Source: Minisyncoccota bacterium (lineage in GTDB: Bacteria; Patescibacteriota; Minisyncoccia; Minisyncoccales; Minisyncoccaceae). From it: 7,900 nucleotides of DNA. Numbering within the stretch: the first letter of the stretch is position 1; every line of letters begins with the position of its first letter. The stretch covers positions 1-7,900 of the forward strand of contig JAQTRG010000023.1 in assembly GCA_028711945.1 (NCBI GenBank), given 5' to 3'. Below the pieces are notes generated by a model, which was not told the origin of the DNA, did no database searches, and saw only the letters and a list, made by a program, of their open reading frames with translations. Positions 1 to 6,509 of this stretch are shown in pieces. Position numbers and translations under genes: made by a program.

Positions 1-168
1 AACCAATGGAGCAACCATTAGAGCCACGCTTTCAAGCCAATCAAAAAGCTTGACCAATAAAGCATCAAAAGTGCTTATAGCTCCTAAAGGATTAACAATT
101 CCAGCAGCAAAAACCATAACAGGCAATAAGAATAAAGAAACTAAAACTGCAAAAAGTGTTTTTTTCAT
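1..168 (-). CDS. Small secreted/membrane protein, probable VirB2/TrbC-like pilin (partial)
   Basis: This reading frame is open from an ATG at 168-166 to the left edge, giving 56 codons with the C-terminus outside the window. Residues 1-22 form a clear signal peptide: KK at 2-3, a hydrophobic core of Leu/Val/Phe, and a likely cleavage site near the Ala-Ala at 21-22. A short 'NPLG' segment follows at 26-29, then a second hydrophobic stretch starts near residue 44. Small proteins with a leader, an NPL-type segment and two membrane helices are common in Patescibacteria and are often named TrbC/VirB2-like pilins; that name is inferred from this partial layout. The ATG overlaps the methyltransferase stop in the four bases ATGA (168-165), which suggests translational coupling. 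A GGAGG lies about 17 nt upstream of the ATG, too far to be an ideal Shine-Dalgarno. Confidence 0.6.
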   Translation of the reverse strand, partial: MKKTLFAVLVSLFLLPVMVFAAGIVNPLGAISTFDALLVKLFDWLESVALMVAPLV

Positions 169-686
169 ATTTTTCTTAATAATAACCTCCAATGAAAATT
201 GCCAGCTGAAAACTCTTTTTCTGTTTTAAATCCTTTGCCTTCTAATAAATCTTTTGCTTCTTCTTTTGATATTCTTCCTGTTTTGTCTCCAACAGCATCT
301 TTGTTCCAATCAACAATTAAGATAATGCCCCCTGATTTTAAAATTCTCTTTGCTTCATTTATAGCTGCTTCCCTATTATCAATCTGGAAAAGCAAATTAG
401 TCAATAGCACGAAATCAACATATTCATCTTTAAATTTTACCCCCTTTTCAATATCTCCCAGCATCGGCTTGATATTAAAAAGCTGATAAGCAGCAACTTT
501 GCTGTCAAAAGCAGAAATAGCTTCTTCTAAAATATCGACTGCATAAACCATTCCTGTTTTAAGAATTTTAGACAATGGAATAGCCCACCCACCTGATCCA
601 CAACCAAAATCACAAGCAACCATATCTTCTTTTAAAGGAAGGCTATTAAGAATTTGCTGAGGATTAAGAAATCCTTCTTGATTCAT
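165..686 (-). CDS. Class I SAM-dependent methyltransferase, substrate unknown
   Basis: The product is 173 aa from the ATG at 686. It has a Rossmann-fold methyltransferase core: motif I 'DFGCGSGGW' (residues 26-34), the acidic end of strand 2 in 'VYAVDI' (46-51), 'LGD' (76-78), the strand-4 segment 'VDFVLL', and 'ILKSGGIILIVDW' (115-127) for helix/strand 5. The family is usually called ubiE/methyltransferase domain 11; the substrate cannot be read from sequence. An in-frame ATG at 755 would add 23 residues and overlap the gyrA 3' end by 31 nt. I prefer 686 because from memory relatives begin just before an 'FLNP' segment, which lies at residues 6-9 here, and because a promoter-like pair ends 9 nt upstream. 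The added residues are basic and partly out-of-frame gyrA sequence. The stop overlaps the next gene's ATG. The methyltransferase assignment is firm; the start is less so. Confidence 0.85.
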   Translation of the reverse strand: MNQEGFLNPQQILNSLPLKEDMVACDFGCGSGGWAIPLSKILKTGMVYAVDILEEAISAFDSKVAAYQLFNIKPMLGDIEKGVKFKDEYVDFVLLTNLLFQIDNREAAINEAKRILKSGGIILIVDWNKDAVGDKTGRISKEEAKDLLEGKGFKTEKEFSAGNFHWRLLLRKI

Positions 687-695
687 ATTACTATT

Positions 696-724
696 ATTGT
701 ATAGAATATTGAGAAAATTGTAAA
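696..724 (-). promoter_or_regulatory. Candidate sigma70-type promoter for the methyltransferase
   Basis: On the minus strand TTTACA (724-719) and TACAAT (701-696) are separated by exactly 17 bp, each matching 5 of 6 consensus bases. Only 9 nt separate the -10 box from the ATG at 686, so a start 7 nt downstream of the -10 would give an almost leaderless mRNA. The -35 box begins directly after the gyrA stop codon. AT-rich DNA yields such pairs by chance, so confidence is moderate. Confidence 0.4.
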
Positions 725-3700
725 CTAGTCTGCTTCGCCTTTCTCGGTTAAGCATGTTGCTGAAACAACCTTATCCCCTGTTTTCATTTTCATTATCCTA
801 ACTCCTTGAGTATCTCTACCGAGCTTAGGAATGCTTGAAATTTTTGTTCTGATAACTTGTCCTTTTTGAGAAATAACTATTAAGTCTTCTTCGTCAGAAA
901 TTATTTCTACCTTAGCTAGTTGTCCTGTCTTTGCAGTAATGTGTGCAGTCCTTACGCCAGAGCCACCTCTCCCCTGAGTCTTGTATTCTGAAATTAAAGT
1001 TCTTTTTCCAAAACCATTTTCAGTCAAAACAAGCAGTAATTCTTTTTCTTTACTTTTTTTAACTATTTCCATACCAATGACTTCATCTCCTTTCTTTAAC
1101 TTAATTCCCCTTATTCCTGATGCAGGCCTTCCCATTGGTCTTATATCTTTTTCTGTAAATCTAATTGATTGTCCATTTTTCGTAGCAAGAATTACTTCAT
1201 CTCCATCAGCTATTTTTTTAACACTGCAGAGAGAATCTTCTGGTTTTAATTTAATAGCAATCAAACCATTTTTTCTCACATTCTCAAAATCTTTTAATGG
1301 AGTTTTCTTAACAATTCCTTTCTTGGTTACCATCACCAAATGCTTAATTTTGTTTTCCTGGTCTTCTTTGCTTAAAGGCAAAACTGACAAAACCTTGTCT
1401 GTTGATGATATCTCTAAGAAATTCATAAGACCTCTGCCTCTATTGGCTTTTTGTCCTTCTGGAACCTCATATACCTTAGTCTGGAAGGCTTTTCCTGAAT
1501 CAGTAAAGAAAAACAATGAATCATGAGTTTGAGCGGTAAAGAAGTGACAGACAGCATCATCTTCCATTGTTTTCATTCCAACCATTCCTTGTCCTCCCCT
1601 ATTTTGTTTCTTGTATTCAGAAGGATTAATTCTCTTAATGTAGCCTCCTGCAGTTAAGGTAACAATTGTGTCTTCCAAAGGAACTAAATCCTCTTCAGAA
1701 ATTGTTTCTGGGCTGTGAGCCATAACAATTGTTCTTCTCTCGTCGCTGAATGATTCCATTTCCCTGCTAATTTCTGACTTCATTACTTTCTTTTGTTCTG
1801 CTTTACTTTCAAGAATTTTCATTAAGTCTTTAATTTCTTTCAATCTCTGGGCTAATTCTTCTTCAATCCTTGCTTTTTCAAGCTTAGCTAATTGGTGAAG
1901 TTTAATTTCCAAAATAGCTTCTGCTTGAATTGCAGTTAATTTAAACTTTTTAACTAAATTTTCTTTTGCTTCTTCTTTGTCTTTTGACTTTCTAATTGTT
2001 TCGATAACTGCATCAATCTTGCTTAATGCTTTTGCTATTCCTTCTAAGATGTGTGCTCTTTCTTTAGCTTTTTCTAGATTATATTTAGTTCTCTTAACAA
2101 CAATTTCTTGCTTGTGGATTAAATACAATTCTAAAACATCTTTCAAACTTAAAACTCTTGGCTCAATTCCATTTACCAAAGCAAGCATATTTAAATGATA
2201 TGTTTTTTGAAGGTCTGTATATTTATACAAAGCATTCAATATCTTTTTTGGAATAACTCCTCTTTGCAATTCAATAGATATTCTCATTCCATCTTTATCC
2301 GACTCATCTCTAATATCTCTTATCCCTTCAATCCTTTTAGTTTGGACTAAGTTAGCTAATTGCATAACCAAAACTGACTTATCTACTTGATAAGGAATTT
2401 CTGTAACAAGCAATTGATATCCTTTTTCTTTTTCTACAATCTCTACCCTTCCCCTAGCTAGAAATGATCCCTTGCCTTGAGAATAAGCTGATAAAATATC
2501 TTTCTTATTATATATAATACCTCTAGTTGGAAAATCTGGTCCTTTGATAAATTGGAATAAGTCTTCTGTTTCAGCTTTAGGATTATCAATTAAATACAAC
2601 AAAGCCTCACAAACTTCTTTCAAATTGTGTGGAGGGATATTGGTTGCCATCCCAACAGCAATACCTGTTGAACCATTTAGTAAAAGATTGGGCAATGGAG
2701 AAGGAAGAACACCTGGCTCTTTTCTTGTCGCATCATAGTTGTCATTCCAATTAACAGTATCCTTATCAATATCCATTAACAGCTCTTCTCCAATCTTAGC
2801 CAGCTTACATTCAGTATATCTTTGAGCTGCAGGGGGGTCCCCATCAACTGAATTATGAACAAAAATACCTGAAGCTAAGGCAAAATTATGAGTATCATCA
2901 ACTGTTAAATCATAAACATCAACGCTTTCTTTCAAAAATTCCTTCTTTGAAACCTTGTGGTTTCCATTAACACTACATAGCAAAAAATTAATATTATTTT
3001 GATAGTATTTATTAATGCCAAGGTCCCAACTGGTAAAACTTTTAATTTCAAAAATGTCCCTTCTGATTTGTTCGTAATTTTGCTTATTTAAAGCAATATT
3101 ATTATCTTTAAGATATTGACAGATTTTATCAAACTTTTTCTTTCCCGTGAGATTCGTCTCTCTATTTTGGTTAGCCTTAACAATTTTCTCATGAAATAAT
3201 TGTCTGTACTCAGGAATTTTCCATAATCTTTTTAGAGTTACAGATGCTCTTTCTCCCATTTCCTTAATTTTTTCTGGATGAGCTTGTAAATACCTTTTAG
3301 TGCTTTCTCTCAAAAGGCTAACCATCTTTTCCTTGTATTCTTCCTTTTTCCAATTATCAATATTTCTTTGAGATAATCTGTTAGAATAAGCTTCCCTATT
3401 TTTAGAATCACTCCAAAATTTTCTTCTTCCTTCTGCTAATTTTTCTCTATATTCAGCGTCATTCTGATGCTTTAAAGATGTAAAATTATAATGAGTCTGC
3501 CAATGTTCTTTCCAATTCATTCTTAAAACATTGTCTGGATTATTGTTCAGCTTGTTAAAATCTATATGATGTCTTATTCTCCCACGACTCTTATCATATG
3601 TACCATTTTCTATATTCCATTCATCGGCAAGTATATGAACAAATTCCCAATTATTTTTTTGAGGTTGAAAAATCATAGAATATCCATCCATATTTGTATC

Positions 3701-4378
3701 GTCTTCTTTGGTTGAATTTCTAAAATAACAAGGCATCAATGAATCTCCTTCTTCTAAATCTTTAGCCTCCCTATATTCACCACCTCTCAACATAAACTTA
3801 TGGTCTAGGGTACATTTAATTTCTTCCCCATTATCCAAAACTATTTTCATTATTTCAGCATGTTTTGTTTTTCTAGGATGTTTTATCTCAGTAATTTTTA
3901 TCCTTCCCTGTTTATCAAATGTATATGTATAATTCTTTTTACCTTGCTTGTATTCCTCTATTAAATCTAAAAACGACAGATCTCTTCCATCTGTTAATTT
4001 AACTTTAGTTTCTCCTGTAAAACAACCAAAATTTCCTTGACCTCTAACTAATGGATATCTCAAAGAAAAATCTTGAGCCATTCTAACTAATGCACCATAT
4101 ACAGAAGAATCTCCATGTGGATGGTATTTTCCTAAAACATCTCCAGTAACAGCAGCTGATTTCCTAAACTTAGCATCAGCTCTAACTCCCATCTCATACA
4201 TTGCATATAGGATTCTCCTTTGTACTGGCTTCAAACCATCTCTCACATCAGGCAAAGCTCTTGAAACTATAACTGACATTGCATAGTCAATATAGCTTTC
4301 CTTCATTTCAGTGGAAATTTCTCTTTCTTCAACACTTCCTATTTCTTGTAATTTCTCTATTTCGTCTTTTTTTGCCAT
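725..4378 (-). CDS. gyrA: DNA gyrase subunit A precursor containing an intein
   Basis: GyrA is the DNA breakage-reunion subunit of gyrase, which with GyrB introduces negative supercoils using ATP. The precursor is 1217 aa. Removing the intein (119-509) leaves 826 aa, normal for GyrA. N-extein hallmarks include '[20 protein letters not shown]' (29-48), 'HPHGD' (86-90) and 'GQGNFG' (113-118). After the intein come 'DGDPPAA' and 'RYTE', with catalytic Tyr521 (Tyr130 after splicing). The coiled-coil arm covers about 750-870. The C-terminal pinwheel has the GyrA box QNRGGQG (925-931), which favours GyrA over ParC, and a second similar motif QGRGGSG (1135-1141). The quinolone-region residue matching E. 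coli Asp87 is Gly95. The ATG is one base beyond the stop of the MBL-fold gene, so the two are probably co-translated. A weak purine-rich AGAAG precedes the start. gyrB is not in the window. Confidence 0.98.
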   Translation of the reverse strand: MAKKDEIEKLQEIGSVEEREISTEMKESYIDYAMSVIVSRALPDVRDGLKPVQRRILYAMYEMGVRADAKFRKSAAVTGDVLGKYHPHGDSSVYGALVRMAQDFSLRYPLVRGQGNFGCFTGETKVKLTDGRDLSFLDLIEEYKQGKKNYTYTFDKQGRIKITEIKHPRKTKHAEIMKIVLDNGEEIKCTLDHKFMLRGGEYREAKDLEEGDSLMPCYFRNSTKEDDTNMDGYSMIFQPQKNNWEFVHILADEWNIENGTYDKSRGRIRHHIDFNKLNNNPDNVLRMNWKEHWQTHYNFTSLKHQNDAEYREKLAEGRRKFWSDSKNREAYSNRLSQRNIDNWKKEEYKEKMVSLLRESTKRYLQAHPEKIKEMGERASVTLKRLWKIPEYRQLFHEKIVKANQNRETNLTGKKKFDKICQYLKDNNIALNKQNYEQIRRDIFEIKSFTSWDLGINKYYQNNINFLLCSVNGNHKVSKKEFLKESVDVYDLTVDDTHNFALASGIFVHNSVDGDPPAAQRYTECKLAKIGEELLMDIDKDTVNWNDNYDATRKEPGVLPSPLPNLLLNGSTGIAVGMATNIPPHNLKEVCEALLYLIDNPKAETEDLFQFIKGPDFPTRGIIYNKKDILSAYSQGKGSFLARGRVEIVEKEKGYQLLVTEIPYQVDKSVLVMQLANLVQTKRIEGIRDIRDESDKDGMRISIELQRGVIPKKILNALYKYTDLQKTYHLNMLALVNGIEPRVLSLKDVLELYLIHKQEIVVKRTKYNLEKAKERAHILEGIAKALSKIDAVIETIRKSKDKEEAKENLVKKFKLTAIQAEAILEIKLHQLAKLEKARIEEELAQRLKEIKDLMKILESKAEQKKVMKSEISREMESFSDERRTIVMAHSPETISEEDLVPLEDTIVTLTAGGYIKRINPSEYKKQNRGGQGMVGMKTMEDDAVCHFFTAQTHDSLFFFTDSGKAFQTKVYEVPEGQKANRGRGLMNFLEISSTDKVLSVLPLSKEDQENKIKHLVMVTKKGIVKKTPLKDFENVRKNGLIAIKLKPEDSLCSVKKIADGDEVILATKNGQSIRFTEKDIRPMGRPASGIRGIKLKKGDEVIGMEIVKKSKEKELLLVLTENGFGKRTLISEYKTQGRGGSGVRTAHITAKTGQLAKVEIISDEEDLIVISQKGQVIRTKISSIPKLGRDTQGVRIMKMKTGDKVVSATCLTEKGEAD
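2852..4024 (-). mobile_element. GyrA intein with HNH homing-endonuclease domain (391 aa)
   Basis: An in-frame protein intron that should excise itself and ligate the gyrase exteins. It starts at Cys119 (codon 4024-4022) and ends at Asn509 (2854-2852); the +1 extein residue is Ser510. Splicing motifs in intein numbering: Cys1 in '[10 protein letters not shown]'; block B 'TLDHKF' with Thr72 and His75; block F '[16 protein letters not shown]' (368-383); block G 'GIFVHN' with His390-Asn391. These make a complete class 1 set. The nuclease lies between blocks B and F: '[17 protein letters not shown]' (151-167) followed by His174 and His178, an HNH pattern. A repeat module (about 191-290) and a '[11 protein letters not shown]' segment (341-351) follow. 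The junction is NFG|S, 12 residues before the catalytic Tyr. From memory the mycobacterial GyrA intein sits directly after that Tyr, so this is a different site. Splicing and nuclease activity are inferred from intact motifs. Confidence 0.96.
3155..3454 (-). repeat. Degenerate tandem ~20-residue repeats in the intein endonuclease module
   Basis: Intein residues about 191-290 fall into five units of 18-23 residues. They are rich in Lys/Arg/Glu and have an aromatic anchor followed by a 'KIPEY', 'KKEEY' or 'SDSKN' type turn. Anchors are Trp204, Trp225, Tyr245 and Trp268 (intein numbering), spaced 21, 20 and 23 residues apart. The units are too diverged to show as DNA repeats. Similar modules follow HNH or GIY-YIG domains in homing endonucleases and help recognise long DNA sites, so a DNA-binding role is inferred. 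Confidence 0.6.
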
Positions 4379-4379
4379 T

Positions 4380-4988
4380 TTACTTTTCTTCTAATATTAC
4401 TATTTCTGCTTTTTCTTCAATAGAAATATTTTTCTTTTGAATATTTAATTTATCCTGTGGAACTATTTCTTTCTCCCCCATTGCTTTCAAAAATGGGCTC
4501 AATCCTTTTTCTTTCTTTTTTGAATCATAGCACATAGGAATTACTATTGCAGGTTCAATCCTTGAAACAATTTTAGCTGCTTCAGAATAATTAATTGTTT
4601 TGTCTCCATCTAGGGGTACAATTAAAATATCAACATTCCCAATCTCTTCCAATTCTTCATCTGTTATTCCTGACTCTCCAAAATAACCTAAATGACAAAT
4701 TCTAATATCTTCTGCTTCTATGACATAAACAATGTTTCTTGATTTCTTGTCTACTTGCATAGAATTAATGCCTTGAACAAAAACACCTTTTCTTTCATAT
4801 TCCCCACATGACGAAATAACGATTTCATTGTCGTCTATTTTTAAACCATTAGAATCAGCATGAGTATTTAATATTATGTCAGCCTTAACTTTAGTCCCCA
4901 AAGGATCGATAACAGTTAAAATGCTGTCCTTTTCTTTAGAAACACTGGCTATTTCGAAATATGAATCTCCGTACCAAGTTATTTTCAT
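4380..4988 (-). CDS. MBL-fold metallo-hydrolase-like protein (UlaG-related), degenerate metal site
   Basis: A 202-aa protein starting '[13 protein letters not shown]', the typical first strand of UlaG/UPF0173-like metallo-beta-lactamase-fold proteins. Other family segments are '[13 protein letters not shown]' (36-48) at the usual HxHxDH position, '[13 protein letters not shown]' (62-74), '[11 protein letters not shown]' (97-107), '[11 protein letters not shown]' (119-129) and 'IVIPMCYD' (148-155). Several canonical metal ligands are missing: the signature reads THADSN, HLGD is HLGY, and the usual PMHY is PMCY. It may therefore be a divergent or non-catalytic member; I recall similar degenerate forms in Patescibacteria. 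No reaction can be assigned. An upstream in-frame ATG at 5057 lies inside tRNA-Gly, so the start at 4988 is correct, 21 nt past the tRNA 3' end and without a Shine-Dalgarno. Its TAA is one base before the gyrA ATG, suggesting coupled expression. Confidence 0.85.
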   Translation of the reverse strand: MKITWYGDSYFEIASVSKEKDSILTVIDPLGTKVKADIILNTHADSNGLKIDDNEIVISSCGEYERKGVFVQGINSMQVDKKSRNIVYVIEAEDIRICHLGYFGESGITDEELEEIGNVDILIVPLDGDKTINYSEAAKIVSRIEPAIVIPMCYDSKKKEKGLSPFLKAMGEKEIVPQDKLNIQKKNISIEEKAEIVILEEK

Positions 4989-5009
4989 GCTTGTTTTTTT
5001 GTTTAATCT

Positions 5010-5084
5010 TGGAGCGGGTGAGCAGAATCGAACTGCCGTATTGTGCTTGGCAAGCACACGTACTAGCCACTGTACTACACCCGC
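5010..5084 (-). tRNA. tRNA-Gly (anticodon GCC), CCA encoded
   Basis: The acceptor stem GCGGGTG (5084-5078) pairs with CACCCGC (5020-5014). The anticodon stem TGTGC/GCACA encloses loop TTGCCAA, giving anticodon GCC. The T-arm has TTCGATT between GGCAG and CTGCT. The discriminator is U73, the bacterial norm for tRNA-Gly, and CCA follows directly in the DNA (5012-5010). This is the only tRNA in the window with an encoded CCA. Its first 10 nt overlap the end of the upstream HTH gene, whose TAG stop is tRNA nucleotides 8-10. Confidence 0.95.
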
Positions 5085-5755
5085 ATTTTATTATTTTCTT
5101 CTAGAGATTTACTTAATAAATTAATCCAAACTAATATTTTTTCCTTTAATCCAGTGCTTTTCCTAACCCTAATAGAGCAAATTCCATTTTCTAATCTTTT
5201 GGTTGGATGCTTTCCGTATATAACCTGCACCTTTTCAAATTGTTCCAATTTTATACCTATCTTATCGCTCCAAAATTTTTTACAACTTTCTTCTAAAAGG
5301 TCAGGATATATAAATAAAGACAAATAAATATCTTCTTTTTCTATTTTACAAATTTCTAATAAAAACTTCTTGAACAAAACAATCATTCTATAATCAATAT
5401 TTGTTAATCGAACTGGATATTTTAACTTCTGATCGCCTTCTCCCCAATACAACATTATACCAGAAACAAATAAAGACTTTGTTTTTAATTTTATAAAATC
5501 ATTTTCTGCCTCATTCCTAGCTCCCTCCCTTCTCTTTTCCCATCTTTCCCTATTAGACTTAATCACTCTTCTTATTCTCTTTCTAGAAACTCTTATAGCT
5601 TTTTCTGTTAATCTTTCTTTAATATCTTTAGACCAAGCTAAATCTTTAAACCAATAATTTAAAGTACTTCGAGGAACATTTAATTCTTCGCTAATCTCTT
5701 TATAGCTTAAGCCTTTCTTCCTTAATCCTAAAGCTAAGTGATGATCATTTCTCAT
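5075..5755 (-). CDS. Helix-turn-helix protein with LAGLIDADG-like core (putative nuclease or DNA-binding protein)
   Basis: A 226-aa protein with three parts. Residues 7-38 form a homeodomain-like HTH ('GLSYKEISEELNVPRSTLNYW'). Residues 45-92 are strongly basic and probably helical. Residues 94-215 contain 'LFVSGIMLYWGEGDQK' (95-110), 'VRLTNIDYRMIVLFKKFL' (115-132), 'FWSDKIGI' (161-168) and 'SIRVRKS' (194-200). The hydrophobic G-x-x-L-Y-W-x-E-G helix followed by 'NID..MI.LF..FL' resembles single-motif LAGLIDADG homing-endonuclease folds. I recall a family of this layout in Patescibacteria genomes that is usually annotated as hypothetical or HTH. Nuclease activity is inferred; it could be purely regulatory. 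The gene has its own promoter-like site and an AGGT 6 nt before the ATG. It separates tRNA-Phe from tRNA-Gly, and its last codons (Met-Arg-Val-stop) lie partly in tRNA-Gly. Confidence 0.75.
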   Translation of the reverse strand: MRNDHHLALGLRKKGLSYKEISEELNVPRSTLNYWFKDLAWSKDIKERLTEKAIRVSRKRIRRVIKSNRERWEKRREGARNEAENDFIKLKTKSLFVSGIMLYWGEGDQKLKYPVRLTNIDYRMIVLFKKFLLEICKIEKEDIYLSLFIYPDLLEESCKKFWSDKIGIKLEQFEKVQVIYGKHPTKRLENGICSIRVRKSTGLKEKILVWINLLSKSLEENNKMRV

Positions 5756-5782
5756 AATTGAACCTATGATAATTATATTTCT

Positions 5783-5810
5783 ATTATATCATATCAGTTC
5801 GGATTGTAAA
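5783..5810 (-). promoter_or_regulatory. Sigma70-type promoter for the HTH gene / tRNA-Gly / MBL / gyrA run
   Basis: On the minus strand TTTACA (5810-5805) and a perfect TATAAT (5788-5783) are separated by 16 bp. They lie in the gap between tRNA-Phe and the HTH gene, about 27 nt before the ATG at 5755. No terminator follows tRNA-Phe, so this promoter probably adds to read-through from the rplS/tRNA operon. Confidence 0.6.
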
Positions 5811-5826
5811 ATTACTTTCTTCCCTG

Positions 5827-5899
5827 TGCCGAGGTCCGGAATCGAACCGGAATCTAATGTTTTTCAGACATTCGCCGTGACCGACTTGGCTACCTCGGC
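5827..5899 (-). tRNA. tRNA-Phe (anticodon GAA)
   Basis: A 73-nt cloverleaf with acceptor GCCGAGG (5899-5893) pairing with CCTCGGC (5834-5828). The anticodon stem AATGT/ACATT encloses CTGAAAA, giving anticodon GAA. The T-arm is TCCGG-TTCGATT-CCGGA and the discriminator is A. CCA is not encoded (CAG follows). The D-arm reads GCC...GGC with a larger loop than the common GCTC...GAGC form. It lies 11 nt after tRNA-Val(UAC). Confidence 0.94.
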
Positions 5900-5910
5900 G
5901 TCACGCTGTG

Positions 5911-5983
5911 TGGGCGATAGAGGACTCGAACCTCTAACCCCTTCGGTGTAAACGAAGTGCTCTACCAATTGAGCTAATCGCCC
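5911..5983 (-). tRNA. tRNA-Val (anticodon UAC)
   Basis: A 73-nt cloverleaf with acceptor GGGCGAT/ATCGCCC, D-stem GCTC/GAGC, anticodon stem CTTCG/CGAAG with loop TTTACAC (anticodon TAC), T-arm AGAGG-TTCGAGT-CCTCT and discriminator A. No CCA is encoded. It lies between tRNA-Leu (14-nt gap) and tRNA-Phe in one processed cluster. With tRNA-Val(GAC) it covers the valine codon box. Confidence 0.96.
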
Positions 5984-5997
5984 GTAAAGACATCTAG

Positions 5998-6081
5998 TGG
6001 GCGGGGCGGGACTTGAACCCGCACGGGAATAATCCCCTACGCACCTCAAGCGTAGATGTCTGCCAATTTCATCACTCGCCC
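5998..6081 (-). tRNA. tRNA-Leu (anticodon GAG)
   Basis: An 84-nt class II tRNA. The anticodon stem TACGC/GCGTA encloses TTGAGGT (anticodon GAG). A long variable arm has a GGGA/TCCC stem, the D-loop contains AAATTGGCAGA, the T-arm is GCGGG-TTCAAGT-CCCGC and the discriminator is A. The acceptor GGGCGAG (6081-6075) against CCCGCCC (6005-5999) has one A6-C67 mismatch. CCA is not encoded. Nucleotides 8-10 (TGA) are also the rplS stop codon. The usual G10-C25 pair is A10-T25 here, and A10 is what makes that triplet a stop. Confidence 0.94.
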
Positions 6082-6476
6082 TCTTTCTCTTTGCTCTCCA
6101 CGGTTTGTAATCTTGCTTTTCTTCCTTTTGCTGTTCTCAAATAATACAACTTTGATCTTCTAACTTTTGTACTCCTTACAATCTCTATCTTTTCAATTGA
6201 AGATAAATGTATTGGGAAAATCTTTTCTACACCAATTCCATCGATAATTTTTCTAACAGTGATTGTTGCTGTTATTCCTTTTCCATGCTTTTTAGCCAAA
6301 ACTAAACCTTCAAAAACTTGAAGTCTTTCTTTTGTTTTTTTGTCTTTAACTTCTTTAATCTTTTGATAAACTTTTACAGTGTCTCCTGGTTTAATTTCTG
6401 GAAGTTCAGCTTTAGCAACTGTTTCTTCTTTTGGAGTTTCTGTTACAGTCTCTTCTTTTTGTATTTCTTCTGCCAT
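6072..6476 (-). CDS. rplS: 50S ribosomal protein L19
   Basis: A 134-aa bL19, which binds 23S rRNA near the 30S-50S interface. Recognisable family segments are 'IKPGDTVKVYQKIKE' (28-42), 'RLQVFEGLVLAKK' (51-63), 'TVRKIIDGIGVEKIFPIH' (73-90), 'IEKIEIVRSTKVRRSKLYYL' (94-113) and the basic C-terminal 'AKGRKARL'. The first ~27 residues are an acidic Glu/Lys/Thr-rich segment with two near-repeats of 'KEETV', and the total is about 20 aa longer than E. coli L19 (115 aa). The ATG is 33 nt past tRNA-Val(GAC) with an A/T-rich leader and no Shine-Dalgarno. The TGA stop is inside tRNA-Leu, overlapping it by 10 nt, so mRNA and tRNA compete for the same transcript end. Confidence 0.96.
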   Translation of the reverse strand: MAEEIQKEETVTETPKEETVAKAELPEIKPGDTVKVYQKIKEVKDKKTKERLQVFEGLVLAKKHGKGITATITVRKIIDGIGVEKIFPIHLSSIEKIEIVRSTKVRRSKLYYLRTAKGRKARLQTVESKEKEGE

Positions 6477-6509
6477 ATTTATTATTTAATCTTTTTATCT
6501 TCAATAATG

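Noticed and set aside
981..1526. 181-codon open frame on the plus strand
   Set aside because: It is antisense to the strongly conserved gyrA C-terminal domain and shows no family motif.
2852..4024. Group I or II intron rather than an intein in gyrA
   Set aside because: The frame stays open throughout, and both junctions have protein-splicing residues; an RNA intron need not be in frame.
4989..5057. N-terminal extension of the MBL-fold protein from an ATG at 5057
   Set aside because: The extension would be translated from the tRNA-Gly gene; the family N-terminus begins at the ATG at 4988.
5766..6049. Short frames on both strands with phrases such as 'SGIEPESN' and 'GRLAQLVEH'
   Set aside because: These are translations of tRNA genes, a well-known source of false proteins.
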